Below are positions 44,812 to 56,696 of a DNA stretch of 64,000 nucleotides, piece after piece. A program made the position numbers and the translations under genes. The stretch's first letter is position 1, and each line of letters begins with the position of its first letter. The notes beneath the pieces are model-generated. The model worked only from the letters and a program-made list of their open reading frames with translations, made no database searches and had not been told where the DNA came from. The DNA lies in contig KZ111170.1 of the NCBI GenBank assembly GCA_002077045.2, forward strand, positions 100,387-164,386, written 5' to 3'. Source of the DNA: Rachicladosporium sp. CCFEE 5018 (lineage: Eukaryota; Ascomycota; Dothideomycetes; Cladosporiales; Cladosporiaceae).

Positions 44812-47268
44812 TGTTAAAAGTCCGTAGTGGAGAGCCGGCGGACGTCCGTTAGACCAGTGAATGGCACGTGCGGCTGCAATCGCCGGGCCTGGGTACCGAA
44901 TCCTGGAGTAATCTTGACAGGTGGATCTAGGGAGGGATGATCGTTGATTTGGACAGGTGAATATTCTTCTGTGTGATCGAGATGAAATAGGAGTAAGATA
45001 CAGAATTTGCTGTTTCACGCACGCGGGCAGCGAAAGAAAGATATACTGCCGGCGTTGGCTCACTCGCTAGCTCGAGGCCGACCATGGCGTCCTGCAGCTT
45101 GCCACGGGTATCCTTCACACACCCTCGAGCTGTAGCAGAAACGGCCAGACTTCAGCCTTTGCAGGGGAGCGTGACACCCAAAGACGACGCGCGCTTCCAC
45201 CACTTGGCGCATAGCTGGTCGAACACTCCACTCACACTCGCAAGGCTCACGTGGATCTGAGTTCATGAGCTAAATGCTTATTTCGGAGATCGTAAGATGG
45301 GAGCTCTTTAGGTTGAGCGCCTGCACGCCTTGGTGAGCTGGCGAACGCGCGCGCCGTGAGACGGTATCGTGGCTGAAGCTTACGGTGATGTCCGTCAACA
45401 GGTACCATCGAATGGCGCTGTGCAGATGGCAGGCTAGATGCTTTGGTTGATGCTTTGGTGCTGTATTGGATATGCGAGTCGGAATAGCAGCACGAAACCG
45501 TCGACCAGATACCAAAGAAGAAGCGTTGGAGTGAGCAAAGGCTGGTCACGGCGCCAGATTCGGCGTGCTGCAATCTAATTCAGAGCCCGCTTGCATGAAC
45601 AATTTCTTCAATCCGGTTGCGAGGTCTGGTCAAGAGGAGTATCACTCTACTATGCTAGTGAGGCATTGGTCATGCTATTCCGACGTCGCGGCGGAAATTT
45701 TCTCGACTGCTTATGGATTGAAACCTGTTGCGTTCACAGATCTGTCCTCAACCACGCAAGCCATACCAAGCCCACTAGCGAGAAGTGTATAGTGTTTGGA
45801 TCTCATGCCACTTTTGCTCGTACACCCTCAAGTCCTGAGCCGTTGTTCGAGACCACTACGGCGCAATCTCCAGGACGCGTCTGCTGTGTACACCCGAAGA
45901 GGCTTGCGTCTGCTCGTGCAACGGACAACGTCCAGACCAGCGCGCTGGTCGCCTGTCATGCTTGACAAGCAGACATACGAGAATAGCGGCCCTGATTGCA
46001 GCCGGTGAATAATTTACCAATGTAGTGCGACGGAGAGATACAGAGTTCTCACGTAACATCCGGCGAACACGCATGCTTCAGTGCACCGCCCACCGGGCTT
46101 GATGGCGCAAGCTGATCTTCATGCACGTGGTAGTGGCTACATCTCGGAAGCCTATATAGAGTTGACAGTCAGTGTGGACCATCGCACGCTCCATGAGACA
46201 TATACAACATCTCTACTATTGACAGCGCCAAAAGATGGCAGGTTGGCTCGCAATTCTGTTCTCCTCGAGGAATTGCATCGTGAAGAGTGACGATGTGCGA
46301 TGGACTCCATCATGTGGGCGAGGACTTCGGAGAGGTGGTTCAAAGGCACAGCGGTACTTCGCGGGGCCAGAGCTCCACACGGTCCCTAGCAGAAAACCCT
46401 ACAGCAGCGCCTGTTTCACGGCAGGTGCTGGCGGGGCCATCGGCAACGAATTGCACAGCAGTCCGTGGGGAAGCGGAGCGACAACCGCTACTCGGCCAGT
46501 AATGTGCCCACGCGTCTGCAGCACTCGGTCGTTTGACAGCCCGGTGCGCGAACGAATGGCGGTGGTACTGAACCAGTCTGTCTCCTGAGTGGACGTTTCG
46601 CGTTGACGGTGAGACGGGCCATTTCCCAGCTCCCTCCTGCAAGATCGTTCACACTGCCAGCGGACAGACTTCTTATCGTAGGCACAACAGCCTTGGCGTT
46701 GATGGCCTCGGCTCATGTCAAGTGTGTGACCTGCATGAGACCGAGTCCCGAGGCGAGTGGGTGTGTTCCCCAGTACACCTGACGATTCGTGCTGTCAGAG
46801 ACGTACAGTATCATGCATCCATCGAGATCCACTGACTGCCTATCGACTTGTTGCCGAAGAGAAGAGTGCATGAATGGGAGAACACTAGAATGGTACATTA
46901 CTATGGAATAACGCAGATCCAAACCACCTTTGTCAATTACCGTTCTGCATTCTTTATGAAGTAGCAACGAAGATCTGACGCTAAGCTGAGCCTCTAGCTA
47001 CAGTTCCTAATCCTCATACGATGTTAGTGATGTACTGGATAACTTCGTTTCATCTTCCTTCACTTCAGGCTTCAGCCCTATAGCAACACTAGTCAGCGGG
47101 CCGAACCCTGCTTTAGTGGCACATCAAACGTCTACGTACATATACATTGCATGTACAACGTCGAGAACATTCCATACCACCGACCACCAACGCACTTTGA
47201 TGTTATGCTGGCATCATTGCAATCGGAGACTTCTAAGGCACGCATAGTCGAGTCAAGATAGCCTCACA
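44812..47268. other. Gene-poor 2.5 kb between divergent BTB and DOA1 genes
   Basis: Only small frames, none with a recognisable domain. No RNA gene or mobile element seen. Confidence 0.4.
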
Positions 47269-49762
47269 ATGGCAGGTGAATTCAAGCTGTCCGCAATACT
47301 TTGTGGACACGAGGAAGATGTAAGTCAACCTTACTTGAGAGCGTCCGAGGCATTTCACTTCGCTAGCCATGATCAAGACCATGCAGTGGACGAGGTTGAT
47401 GAAGACTCTCAGTTGTGACTGTGGAAATGATTCAAATCAAAAGCGTAGCGCATACTGACAACTCTTTCAGGTTCGTGCAGTGGCGTTTCCTTCGCGGGCG
47501 CGGCTCATATCGGCATCTCGAGACAGTACTGTACGAGAATGGACCTTAAAGTCTCCATCTCCGCCACTATACGATGACACGATCGCACTTCAAGCGTCGG
47601 ACTGGTTTAATGCCCTGGCGGTATCGCCACCTTCAAAGCAGCATCCAGAAGGTCTCATTGCGGCGGGTGGCAAAGAGACGATCGTCTACGTGAAGCAACC
47701 CGGCACACTATCCGATCAGGATCCGTACCGTATCCTGCCCAGACACGCACACAACATTAGCTGTCTAGCATTTGCTGCTGATGGCAGCAAGCTCATCAGT
47801 GGCGGCTGGGACAGCCAGGTGTTTGTATGGGATGTGGAAGCTGGAGATATCCTTGCTGAGCTTGCAGGTCACACGATGACAGTATGGGGCATTCTTGTCT
47901 ACGACGAAAAGTACGTCTTTACTGCCTGCGCAGACAAGATGATTCGAATGTTCGACATCAACGGCAAAGCGTTACGGACAATCAAGGGTCACACCGACGT
48001 ACCGCGCTGCTTCTGCAAGATACCCGAAGGTCATTGGTCTGGCGCCGCAATCGCATCGGCGGGCAACGACGAAGTCATACGACTCTGGTCGCTCGATGGA
48101 GCTGCGATGGGCGAGCTGCACGGGCACGAGGCTTACATCTACAGCATTACCATACTGCCCAACGGCGACATTGTAAGTTCTGGCGAGGATCGGACAGTTC
48201 GTGTTTTCCGAGACATGGCGTGCATACAAACAATCACACATCCCGCGATCAGTATATGGAGCGTCGCAGCATGTCCCGAAACTGGCGACATCGTTAGCGG
48301 AGCTTCTGATAAGACGATACGCATCTTCACTCGCGACTCAGAGCGTTTTGCTGACGCAGAGACGACGAAAGCATTTGAGGGGGGCAATAAGATGTACGCA
48401 ATACCTGCTGAGAGTCTCAGCCAAGACGCACCGTTCGCAGAGAAAGATCTACCTGGACCAGAAGCGCTGCAAACTCGATTTGGCGAGCGAGACGGGCAGC
48501 AACTCTTTGTGCGTGAGCTGGATGGCAGCGTGACTGCGCATTTGTGGGCGAGTGCGAGAGGGCAGTGGGATCTCATCGGCACCGTAGTCCAGGGCGAGGG
48601 TTCGGGCTCGGCAAAGAAAGAATACAACGGCAAGCAGTACGACTATGTCTTCGACATTGACATCGAGGAGGGCAAGCCGCCGCTCAAACTCCCTTACAAC
48701 CTCACAGAGTCATCGTGGGAAGCTGCACGTAATTTTCTTGAATCGAATGAGCTGCCAATGACATACTACGAGCAGGTGGCCAGCTGGATCGCCGACAACA
48801 CGAGAGGTGCACGTATAGGGCAAGAAGCGCCGGCAGCACCAGCTTCATCGGGAACAGCAGCACCTGCACGAGACCCGTGGGGTTCAGAGAACAGGTATCG
48901 ACCGGGTGATGCAGCGTTAGGTTCAGGTGGCCGCAAGCTCCCACAGCGAAGCTTCATCACGATCGTCGAGGGTAATCCAGCAAACGCCATCAATTTGATT
49001 ATCGAGAAGGTAAAGGCTACGAACGACTTGTCGGAAGAAGACGTGAAGTCATTACAAGGCTTGTCAGCCCAACTACAGAACAGAGACGATCCTCATCCAA
49101 GCACTGCACAGATCACATCGCTGCTCAAGATCGTCACAACATGGCCTCTGAAAGGTCGTGTGCCAGCTGTGGGTGTCCTCGCGGTCTGCGCCGTGTCTCA
49201 ATCATTCCTCATAGCCACCTGCGCGGGCGAAGGCACGATCCTCGATAGCCTCACAGGTGCTGGTATCTTACAACCAAAGCAAGAGACACCCAATAACGTT
49301 GTCCATGGCATCCGTACCCTGGTCAACATCTTCAAAACGGACGCTGGCCGACTCATTGCCGATGGTACCTTCGATACCACGCTTCAAGCAGTACGACCCT
49401 TCGCTTCGGAGCCAGAATCACCCGCTCAAGCCAAAGCACTCGCGTCCCTGTATCTCAACTACGCTGTGCTCCTTACTTCGTCCGCCCCGGCCAACGGCTC
49501 ATCAACTCGTGAGGCCAGAGCAGAAGTGTTGATGCGTGACATCGCCTTCATGCTCGAGTCTGACAGCCCACACGCTGCTGAGGCCGATGCACTGTACCGT
49601 GCGCTTGCTGCGTTGGGCACACTGATCACGCTTGGAGGCGACTTCAGGCAGCAGATGAAGACGGGAATCTCGGGCACGCTGCATGTGGCGGGGACGAAGC
49701 CTGGAGCGCAGAGGCAGGATACCAGGGAGCTGATGGCAGAGATCAGGGACGAGCTAAGGTAA
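47269..49762 (+). CDS. DOA1: Doa1/Ufd3 (PLAA) ubiquitin-binding Cdc48 cofactor
   Basis: Ubiquitin-binding adaptor of Cdc48/p97 that controls ubiquitin supply and protein turnover. Exon 1 47269-47319 (17 codons, MAGEFKLSAILCGHEED), exon 2 47471-49762, about 780 aa. The first intron is 151 nt (GTAAGT; CTGAC..TTTCAG). The domain order is complete: seven WD40 repeats (about 10-305; e.g. LISGGWDSQVFVWDVEAGD, AAIASAGNDEVIRLWSLDG), a PFU domain (about 360-470, KKEYNGKQYDYVFDIDIEEG, NELPMTYYEQVASWI) and a C-terminal PUL armadillo-like domain (about 505-778). Length and order match the family, and no residue is obviously odd. Confidence 0.96.
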
Positions 49763-50474
49763 TGACGGAATCACGCACGAGAGAGATGCGGTGCGGGAAC
49801 GAGCATACAGCATAGAGCATTGATGGTCAGCATACATCAAAATGGTATTATGCATTGATTTTGAGCGCTTCTTGCATGGACCCGCAACACCGATGGCACT
49901 CAGCACCCGGTTTGTCGGACACGTGAAGACGATTCTCGCAGCAATAAAGGATCCACGGCAACGGCAGCCATGGGTCTTGCCATTTCAGCCGTGCGCCTGC
50001 CACGCGATATATCATCACATGTCATTGTTATGGATTCAGATCAGCAGTCATTCACTACAATGTGGCGTGAACTTCGCTGCATCACTCAATGCTGTCGGTA
50101 GAGGTAAGTCTGGCTCCTACTTGATATCCACGCATCCAGCCCAGTATAGTTCGACATTGAGTCTCCCGATGCCAGTGCACTTGGCTTGTGCTTGTATCTC
50201 CTTACCCCCACCGCTGCACTTGCACTTGCACTCTCATGCCCACAGCAGCAGCCGACTTCCCTCAACCCAGGCCACAACAACGCTTCCTTCCTGCTCGCCA
50301 GTCATGGGCATCAAAACATCTTCTCAGCTCCCCCTCTCTCTCATCAGCATCAGATTTGTCTGTCCTCCCCAGCATCTACATCTTCCAGCATCCCCATCTC
50401 ATCCATTCAGCTCCATCGCCTTGCCTCACTGCACTTCACGACCAATCACCTGCCACATCTTGACGACCGCCATC
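49763..50474 (+). promoter_or_regulatory. Upstream region of the secreted protein, with long pyrimidine tract
   Basis: No stop-free coding character is convincing although the downstream frame extends upstream to 49842. From about 50200 to 50470 the strand is C/T/A-rich, typical of 5' leaders of well expressed fungal genes. I place the start at 50475, where a signal peptide begins. Confidence 0.4.
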
Positions 50475-51757
50475 ATGCGTGCCTCTCTCCTGGCAGGCTT
50501 GCTTCCCCTCGCCGCTGCACGTGCTCTGCCACAGGGTCCACCGCCGACAACCTCTCCCAGCAGCCCAGCACCAACATCTTCTCCCAGCGGTCCAGCACCG
50601 ACGGGCCCTCCCAGCAGCTCGCCTGGCGGTCCAGCCAGTACCATCACCTCCACCGGTAGTGTGCCCACCACCTTTGCCGTAGTGGTCGCCACCTCCACCC
50701 CCACGCCCACCAAGGCCGGGACAACAGCCTACATCATGGTCGGCCCTCCCTCGAACGGTGCCTCGACTCTCTCGCCCGTCTGGACCTACCCCAATCCCAT
50801 GTCCTCAGCCGCCATCGCCAGCGCCTCTCTCCTCCCAGACCCCATCCCCGGCACCCAGCACTGCGGCAAAGGCAGCGTCGACATCAAAGACACCAAAGGC
50901 AAAGCCGACCACTTCCAGCTCGTCGTCATGCAGCGCCGCCAGAACGCCCCCGAAGTCGACCTCTCCCGCGTCCAAGCCGAGAGCATGCCCATCGTGCTCA
51001 CGCGGACCCAAAACCGGAAGAACAACGCCCTCCGCCCCGACAAGCACGTCTGGCTCCCGACCTTCCACCCCGGCGCCAGAGTCGGCAACGAGTCCTCAGC
51101 ATACTTCAACCTCCGCTCCGGCCAGCTGGAAACCGACGACAAGCTGTCCAGCAATCACAAGTTCCTTCACTTCAGCCTGGACGCCGACCCGAAGCTCAAC
51201 AAGAAGGCTTCGCAGACCTACGAGCCCGTCCTCACGACTGATCCCTTTGACCCCATCGGCGCGTTCAAGAAGTCCAACTTGCATGCCAAGAAGAACTGGC
51301 TGCTTACCCGCAACAACTACACCCTCAACGGCCAGAGCAACGGACCCAACTACTACAGCCTCCTCAACAGCAAGACGAAGGGCGAATTCGCTGCCTGCGC
51401 GAGGGAGAGGAGCCACTGGATCGAGGCCGTCAAGATGGTCGACCACGCTGTCGCTCATGCACCTGCACCTGCACCTGCGCCGGGACCGGAGGACAAGGAC
51501 TTCGACCTCATGAAGGCTTTCGACAAGAAGGATCTCGACATCACCTTGCACTATGGCAATATTGAGGCGTTGAAGAGTAAGGCTGGGGCTTCGGAGGTGG
51601 CGTTCAAGTGGTGCACGCCGGTGGACATTTACGTGAGTCACCCTCCACTCTCACCGCCCTCCACCATCCTTCCTCTCCCTTCATCCCCTTGACCTCTCAC
51701 TGACTCTCATCCTCGCAGGCCACGTGGGACCGCACCCTCAACGTCCACAGCTCCTGA
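50475..51757 (+). CDS. Secreted protein of unknown function
   Basis: Exon 1 50475-51632, exon 2 51719-51757 (12 residues, ATWDRTLNVHSS), 398 aa. The signal peptide is MRASLLAGLLPLAAARALP. A Pro/Ser/Thr linker with repeated PSS/TSPS/GPAPT units (about 20-60) follows, likely O-glycosylated. The rest is a globular part without a domain I know: QHCGKGSVDIKDTKGKADHF, YFNLRSGQLETDDKLSSNH and NYTLNGQSNGPNYYSLLN. It has few Cys, so it does not resemble small Cys-rich effectors. A short Ala-Pro repeat (APAPAPAPGPED) interrupts it. It may be a cell-wall or adhesin-like protein, but that is a guess. Confidence 0.8.
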
Positions 51758-52339
51758 GCACACGGATTGTGGCGTTGACTTCGACTTCACCTACGACTTC
51801 TCTTGATGGATCGGCGGAATGACGATGGGGCTGCAGGGCGTTCGGATGGGTAATGGTTTCCGGTGTGGTGGTCTTGGGTTTCTTTGGTCTTTCGTCGCAG
51901 TGTGGATGAGTCTTGCGGTGCGTTGGTAGTGTTTTGTATTGAGTATTTTGCACTGTGCTCTGCTTTCACCTACTTCGCCTCAATGTTTTCTATCTCCACC
52001 GCCGCCTCGACCGCCGCCGAGCAACCTGCCAGCTCCATGCTGCACCAAAACAGACACTGCTATCGCTCGTCGGTCTCACGCATCCACTCCGCTACAATTA
52101 CGAAGCCATCTCTCGATGCTGCGTCTGGCAGTACGTCAATTTTCTTCGCAGCATTGGCTGCAAGTTTGCGACACGCGTGGTAGCACGGGCTTCGACTTTT
52201 CGAAAGACCTCTCCGGCCGGCCGAGCCTGTGACTCCGCCAATACCTCACTGGTGTGGGCCCTTACTGATACCAGAAGGCTGCCAGGGTATGCCCGCCTCA
52301 CTACGATTTTCAATATCTCTGAGCCAGAGGTCCATAGTC
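51758..52339. other. Convergent 3' intergenic region
   Basis: Several overlapping ORFs, none with recognisable content. Confidence 0.4.
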
Positions 52340-53647
52340 TCACTTCCCAAAGAACGCCGTTATCCTCGCATTCCCCTCTTTTGTCGGCGTCTTGGCTACG
52401 GTGTCGTTCGAAATCGCTGAGCGTATCTTTCTGCCTCCCGCTGCTGGTGTGGGCTTCGCCTTCTTCTGTGGACTGCTCGATTTGCGGTCGACGGGTGAAG
52501 CGGAGCGCTTCATGCTGCCTCTGGTCTCGCGTTTCGACGCCACGGGAGAACCAGTGGCCTCAGATTTGATGCCGGCATCTTCAGCGTCCTCGCTGGACTC
52601 GTGCTTGACTGCCGACTTGATGTCCTCGGTGGAACTGCCTGAGGGCTTAGGTACGGGCGCGTTGTCCTCAGTCCCATTGGCGTCCACCACTGCCTCGCGC
52701 GTCTCATCCGGCTCCTTCTTCACCCTTTGCACCTCCTCCACGACCTGCTCCCCCTTGACCTCTTTCTTCACCCCCTTCCCACCCCCAAAGAAGTTCGCAA
52801 TATTCTTCGGATTCGCCTTACTATCCACAGGAACCACAAACAACGCACTATTATTCCCCACCTTCCCAACCCCCTTATCTACAGCATAGCACTCCAACTC
52901 CCCCTCAAAAGGCTTCAACATGCCCTGCAACTCCTTGTCCCAGCCGACTCTCTCAGGCTCCAGCCATTCTTTCATTTCCTCCGAGCCCGGTTCGAGGATC
53001 ACAGGCATCCGATCATGCAAGAACTTCAACTGCTTGTTCGAGTCTGTCGTGATCACAGTATACGTCCAGATATCCGTCTCCGTCCCCTCATACCTCACCA
53101 CATCATACAACCCCGCGAAACACATCAGCTGCCCGTCTTTGCGCTTCGTGTAATGTGGCGTCTTGTCCTTGGGGTTTGAAGGGTTCTTGTACCATTCGTA
53201 GAAGCCCTCAGCCACGACTACGCAGCGTTTGCGCTGCTTCATAGTGTTCCACATCCCTCCTGCCGTGGAGAGGGAGTCGTCGCGGCAGTTTATTGTCCGA
53301 AGCTGGGAACTGTAGTCTGGTGCTCGCTTGGTCCAGAAGGGGATGAGACCCCATCTTGCGCCTTGGAGCTTGTACTTTGTAGCCTCCTTCGCACCTGTGG
53401 ACTTCTTGGGGAAGGTATGGGTGGTCTTTGCGCGTTTGGGCGAGGGCTCGCTGTCCTGAGCGGAATCTGATTGAGAGTGCACGGCGCGATAGATCAGGCC
53501 GGTGTTTCCTGGGGCGAAGTTATAGGTGTGGCGGAGGGAGGGATCGTCGTCTTCGGGGGCTTCGTCGGCGGGCATGTTCATGTCGCGCTCGGCGAGGCGT
53601 TCGCGGACTTCGGAGGGGCGGAGGTGGAGGGCGTAGCGGCCGCACAT
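52340..53647 (-). CDS. SRAP-domain DNA-protein crosslink sensor (HMCES/YedK family)
   Basis: HMCES family proteins form a thiazolidine crosslink with abasic sites in single-stranded DNA, shielding replication forks. Single exon, 435 aa. Catalytic features: Cys2 directly after Met (MCGRYALHL), N43 in YNFAPGN, ARWGLIPFW, E147 in VVVAEGFYEWYK and H211 in FLHDRMPVIL. A long charged C-terminal tail follows. It ends ARITAFFGK, a PIP-box-like PCNA motif (I429, F432, F433; the first Gln is Asn426). A second similar stretch, KNIANFFGG, sits at the end of the SRAP fold (282-289). It is divergent from MGR3 with 218 bp between start codons. Confidence 0.95.
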   Translation of the reverse strand: MCGRYALHLRPSEVRERLAERDMNMPADEAPEDDDPSLRHTYNFAPGNTGLIYRAVHSQSDSAQDSEPSPKRAKTTHTFPKKSTGAKEATKYKLQGARWGLIPFWTKRAPDYSSQLRTINCRDDSLSTAGGMWNTMKQRKRCVVVAEGFYEWYKNPSNPKDKTPHYTKRKDGQLMCFAGLYDVVRYEGTETDIWTYTVITTDSNKQLKFLHDRMPVILEPGSEEMKEWLEPERVGWDKELQGMLKPFEGELECYAVDKGVGKVGNNSALFVVPVDSKANPKNIANFFGGGKGVKKEVKGEQVVEEVQRVKKEPDETREAVVDANGTEDNAPVPKPSGSSTEDIKSAVKHESSEDAEDAGIKSEATGSPVASKRETRGSMKRSASPVDRKSSSPQKKAKPTPAAGGRKIRSAISNDTVAKTPTKEGNARITAFFGK

Positions 53648-53865
53648 CGCAGCGGTGGAGGCGGGAAGGTGAAAGCTCCGCTACATCGGCGGTCAGGGCG
53701 GGGAGGGCAGCCAGGGGGTGTCTGGAGAGCTCATGTCCCATACCCGGAGCTTCACCAGATGATGTCACGAATCTGGGGTGCATATCGATCTACATTGGGG
53801 TACTTTTCATAGATCGAAATCACTTCCGAGAGACATTGACATTCTTGTCACGACGATAGCCCACC
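53648..53865. promoter_or_regulatory. Short bidirectional promoter, SRAP gene / MGR3
   Basis: 218 bp between divergent start codons must hold both core promoters. No TATA box is obvious. Confidence 0.4.
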
Positions 53866-55200
53866 ATGTCGACGCCCACTTGTCTCCGCTCCGCCCTTCC
53901 GCGCCTCCTCCGCCGCGCTGTTCCCTCGAGCTCCCTCCCTCAGCCCAATGCCCTCCCCCACAATGCCTTCCGAGCCTTCCACCCACCTCGCACGAAACGC
54001 CCTCTCCCCTCCACACCCCTCCGCCACACCGCCCTGAGACACCGCCGCCCAGTATCCTCCTTCACCTCCAGGACTCGCGCCACAATAACCCGTAACCCCA
54101 GCTCCTCCCTCGCGGCCCTCGCCGCAATCCTCGTAGGCCTCTACGGAATCTTCAAAGCAGCAGAAACCTACCAACGCTATATCCTCGCTTCCTTCCACGC
54201 CTACCCTGAGCCCGTGGCCAAGAAACTCCGCCGCGCGCTATACTTCACGAACTCGGATCTGCAGCCGAAGGAAGCGATCAAATACTACCGTGAAGCACTT
54301 CAGCTAGCAGAGGAGCTGGGAATGGATCCCTTCAGTGATGAGATTATTGGCATCAAAGTCCAAGTAGCGGGACTGATGGAGCGGGTAGGGAACTGGGGAA
54401 AGGCGATTGAGGTGCTGGAGATCTTGAGAAGGGATTGTGGGGCTTGGGTGGAGGGATTCGGGGGAAAGAGTGGGAATGAGAAGAAGCGCACGCGAGTGCT
54501 GGGAAAGATGGTGCAAGTCTGCGTTAAGCTCGGTGAGCTCTACGGACGACCAGAGATCTACGAACGCGAAGCGGCGGAAGAGAGGCTGGTGTGGGCGGTC
54601 GAGACAGTCCTTCGCGAGAGCCAATGGCGGGACAATCTGAAGGTGAAGGATGAGGACGAGGGACCTTGGTTGAGTGATGGCGAGATCGGCGCGGCGATGG
54701 AGGCGCTGGCGCATCAGTACGAGGAGAAAGACCAACATTACCTCGCCTCTCCTCTCTTCCTCCAAGCACTCAGTCTGCTGGGAACGAACACATGCCATTC
54801 CGTCATCCTTATGACAAACCTCGCCGCCTCCCTGGCACAGCAATCCCCCCGCGCCGCGGCGGCTACACAACAATACGCGCAAAGCCGGTCCATCGACTCG
54901 TCCTCCGCTGCACCGAGTCCGCCCGGTTCAAGAGGCGCGATGATAGAGAACGCCAGACTTTGGGCAGAGAAAGCTCTGGACATCGCTGCGCATATTATTC
55001 CTCCAATCCGAGACGAGGAGTGCGATGTGGGTTGTGCGGTGGCTACGCAGCATCTCGGCGAGTTCGCGGAAATGGTCGGGAACCAGAACGAGGCGCGCAA
55101 GAGATACGAGGAGGCGCTCGGATTGAGCAGGGCGATTGGTTTTCAAGAGGGCGTGGAGGAGGTCAGCGCGAGGCTGAGGAAAATCAAGGGATTAACTTGA
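53866..55200 (+). CDS. MGR3: Mgr3-like TPR protein of mitochondrial i-AAA protease
   Basis: In yeast Mgr3 with Mgr1 binds the i-AAA protease Yme1 in the inner membrane and delivers substrates. Single exon, 444 aa. The N-terminal 75 residues are rich in Arg, Ser and Pro without acidic residues (MSTPTCLRSALPRLLRRAV), a mitochondrial presequence. One hydrophobic helix, SLAALAAILVGLYGIFKAA (81-99). TPR-like helices follow: EAIKYYREALQLAEELGMD, WGKAIEVLEILRR, HYLASPLFLQALSLLG and a final QNEARKRYEEALGLSRAIG. The architecture matches Mgr3; human TTC19 is the distant relative. Confidence 0.87.
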   Translation: MSTPTCLRSALPRLLRRAVPSSSLPQPNALPHNAFRAFHPPRTKRPLPSTPLRHTALRHRRPVSSFTSRTRATITRNPSSSLAALAAILVGLYGIFKAAETYQRYILASFHAYPEPVAKKLRRALYFTNSDLQPKEAIKYYREALQLAEELGMDPFSDEIIGIKVQVAGLMERVGNWGKAIEVLEILRRDCGAWVEGFGGKSGNEKKRTRVLGKMVQVCVKLGELYGRPEIYEREAAEERLVWAVETVLRESQWRDNLKVKDEDEGPWLSDGEIGAAMEALAHQYEEKDQHYLASPLFLQALSLLGTNTCHSVILMTNLAASLAQQSPRAAAATQQYAQSRSIDSSSAAPSPPGSRGAMIENARLWAEKALDIAAHIIPPIRDEECDVGCAVATQHLGEFAEMVGNQNEARKRYEEALGLSRAIGFQEGVEEVSARLRKIKGLT

Positions 55201-56082
55201 ACAGCCGAGATGACCGCTGCGGCGCATGAGGCTGATGGAAGAAGAAGGTGCTGATGATGCGATTTATGCGGCCCTAGAACCTCACCAGCGGCGCAGAGAG
55301 ACACGAAGCACGCATACCTAGATCCGAATGCATGCGCCGCTGTCGTTCCTCAGTGCCAGGCTCCGCTGGGTTGAAATGAAGCGAGACGATACGCTGTCGA
55401 CTTCCTCAGCGGGAAAAGCCAACGAGGTAACGCGAGTGGCATATTGCTGCAACGCGCTAGAACGTTCCGCCGCCGACAAAAGGTCGTGGCGCTCGTGACG
55501 GTTTGTAGGCTTTTCGAGTCGCCTCGAAAGCTGCCTGCCGTTGCTTGCGGAGCTGGGAAATCGAGTCTCTGCTGCGGGTGGGCGGACGAGAAGTGCGTCT
55601 GCGGTCCCGTGAGCTACGAAGCAGAACGGTCGTCCTTCGGGCATGCGGTCGACACGCTGGTCCTCGGTCAAGTCGGATATCTAATATGAGTAGCGTGATA
55701 CTGAGATGATCCCTAGAGCGGCGTCGACGACGCGACTGCGAAAGGAAAGGTCGAAGGGCAGCAGACACTGGCTTTTGTTTAACGAAAGCTTAAGTACGCT
55801 TTCTGGTTTCTCCAGTAGTGCGACATGCGAAAGCTCTACCGTAACAGGGGTATCCTCCCGAATCACAATCTCGATCCATGCCATCCCTACAATCCGCTCC
55901 ATGCATCAGCATACCACATACGTTGCCATCATGCGTCCATACCATGCCTTATCGAAGATTAAGCCCAGCCCACGCAATCGAGGACCAGCTCGCAGAACCC
56001 AATGCACCGCGCCATGCAGGAAAGAGACAGCCGCCACCAGGGCAGCCTACTAGATAGTACTACTACAATGGTGACGGACTAC
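55201..56082. other. Intergenic, possible undefined minus-strand exon
   Basis: A minus-strand frame (55457-55768) ends SQLRKQRQAAFEATRKAYKPS then PRPFVGGGTF. It looks somewhat coding, but I could not attach upstream exons. Not called. Confidence 0.3.
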
Positions 56083-56678
56083 TCAGCAGCTGCCGGTGAG
56101 AACTCGTTGGATGACGGCTAGGGGCGGGTCTTCGGAGATCCATTTGCCCACGCTGTTGTCTGCGGAGCGGAGGGATTGGTCGACGGCGGCGTCGGTTACG
56201 TTGGTGAGTTCCTGGCTTGCTGTCAGTGATATTATATTCAAGGTTGATAGTGAGCGACGTACGACGCGGAGATTATTGCGTATCTGCTGCAATGCCGGCG
56301 CATGACCTGCATGTGCTCGTTGTCCCTGCAGTAGGGCGTTTCGTGCGTTGACCCAGCGCAGAGCTGCTGTGGCTCGGGCGTAGATCTTCTTCGCTCGGTG
56401 TCGTCGGACGGAGGCGTCGATTATGATCCTTGAGTGGCTTAGTCAGTAAGTTCTCCGAAGCAGACTTTCGTCGATCAGTCGTACCTTCTCAGTTGCAACT
56501 TTTGCTGCTCCTCGTCTCCCCTCTGCCCATTGGCTACTGTGAAGCCCTGCGAGAGCAATGCCTTTGCCTCGCCTTCGCAGTGCCGTAATAGCACGTAGCC
56601 GTCCTCGTTGTACTCCTCTGCACTAGGAGCCGCTCGTATGGAGGCGATGTAGTTCTGGAGATTGGCGAAGTCGGTCAT
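56083..56678 (-). CDS. Small three-exon protein of unknown function
   Basis: Exons 56678-56485, 56428-56263 and 56211-56083 join in phase to 162 aa. Both introns have GTACGA/GTACGT donors and CTGAC-type branch points. The protein begins MTDFANLQNYIASIRAAPS, is helical with YNEDGYVLLRHCEGEAKALL, then a basic middle (VRRHRAKKIYARATAALRW), and ends IQRVLTGSC. No signal peptide or membrane helix. No known domain; the length and helical content suggest a small structural or complex subunit. An in-frame ATG at 56696 would add six residues. Confidence 0.65.
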
Positions 56679-56696
56679 GATTTCCGATATGCGCAT

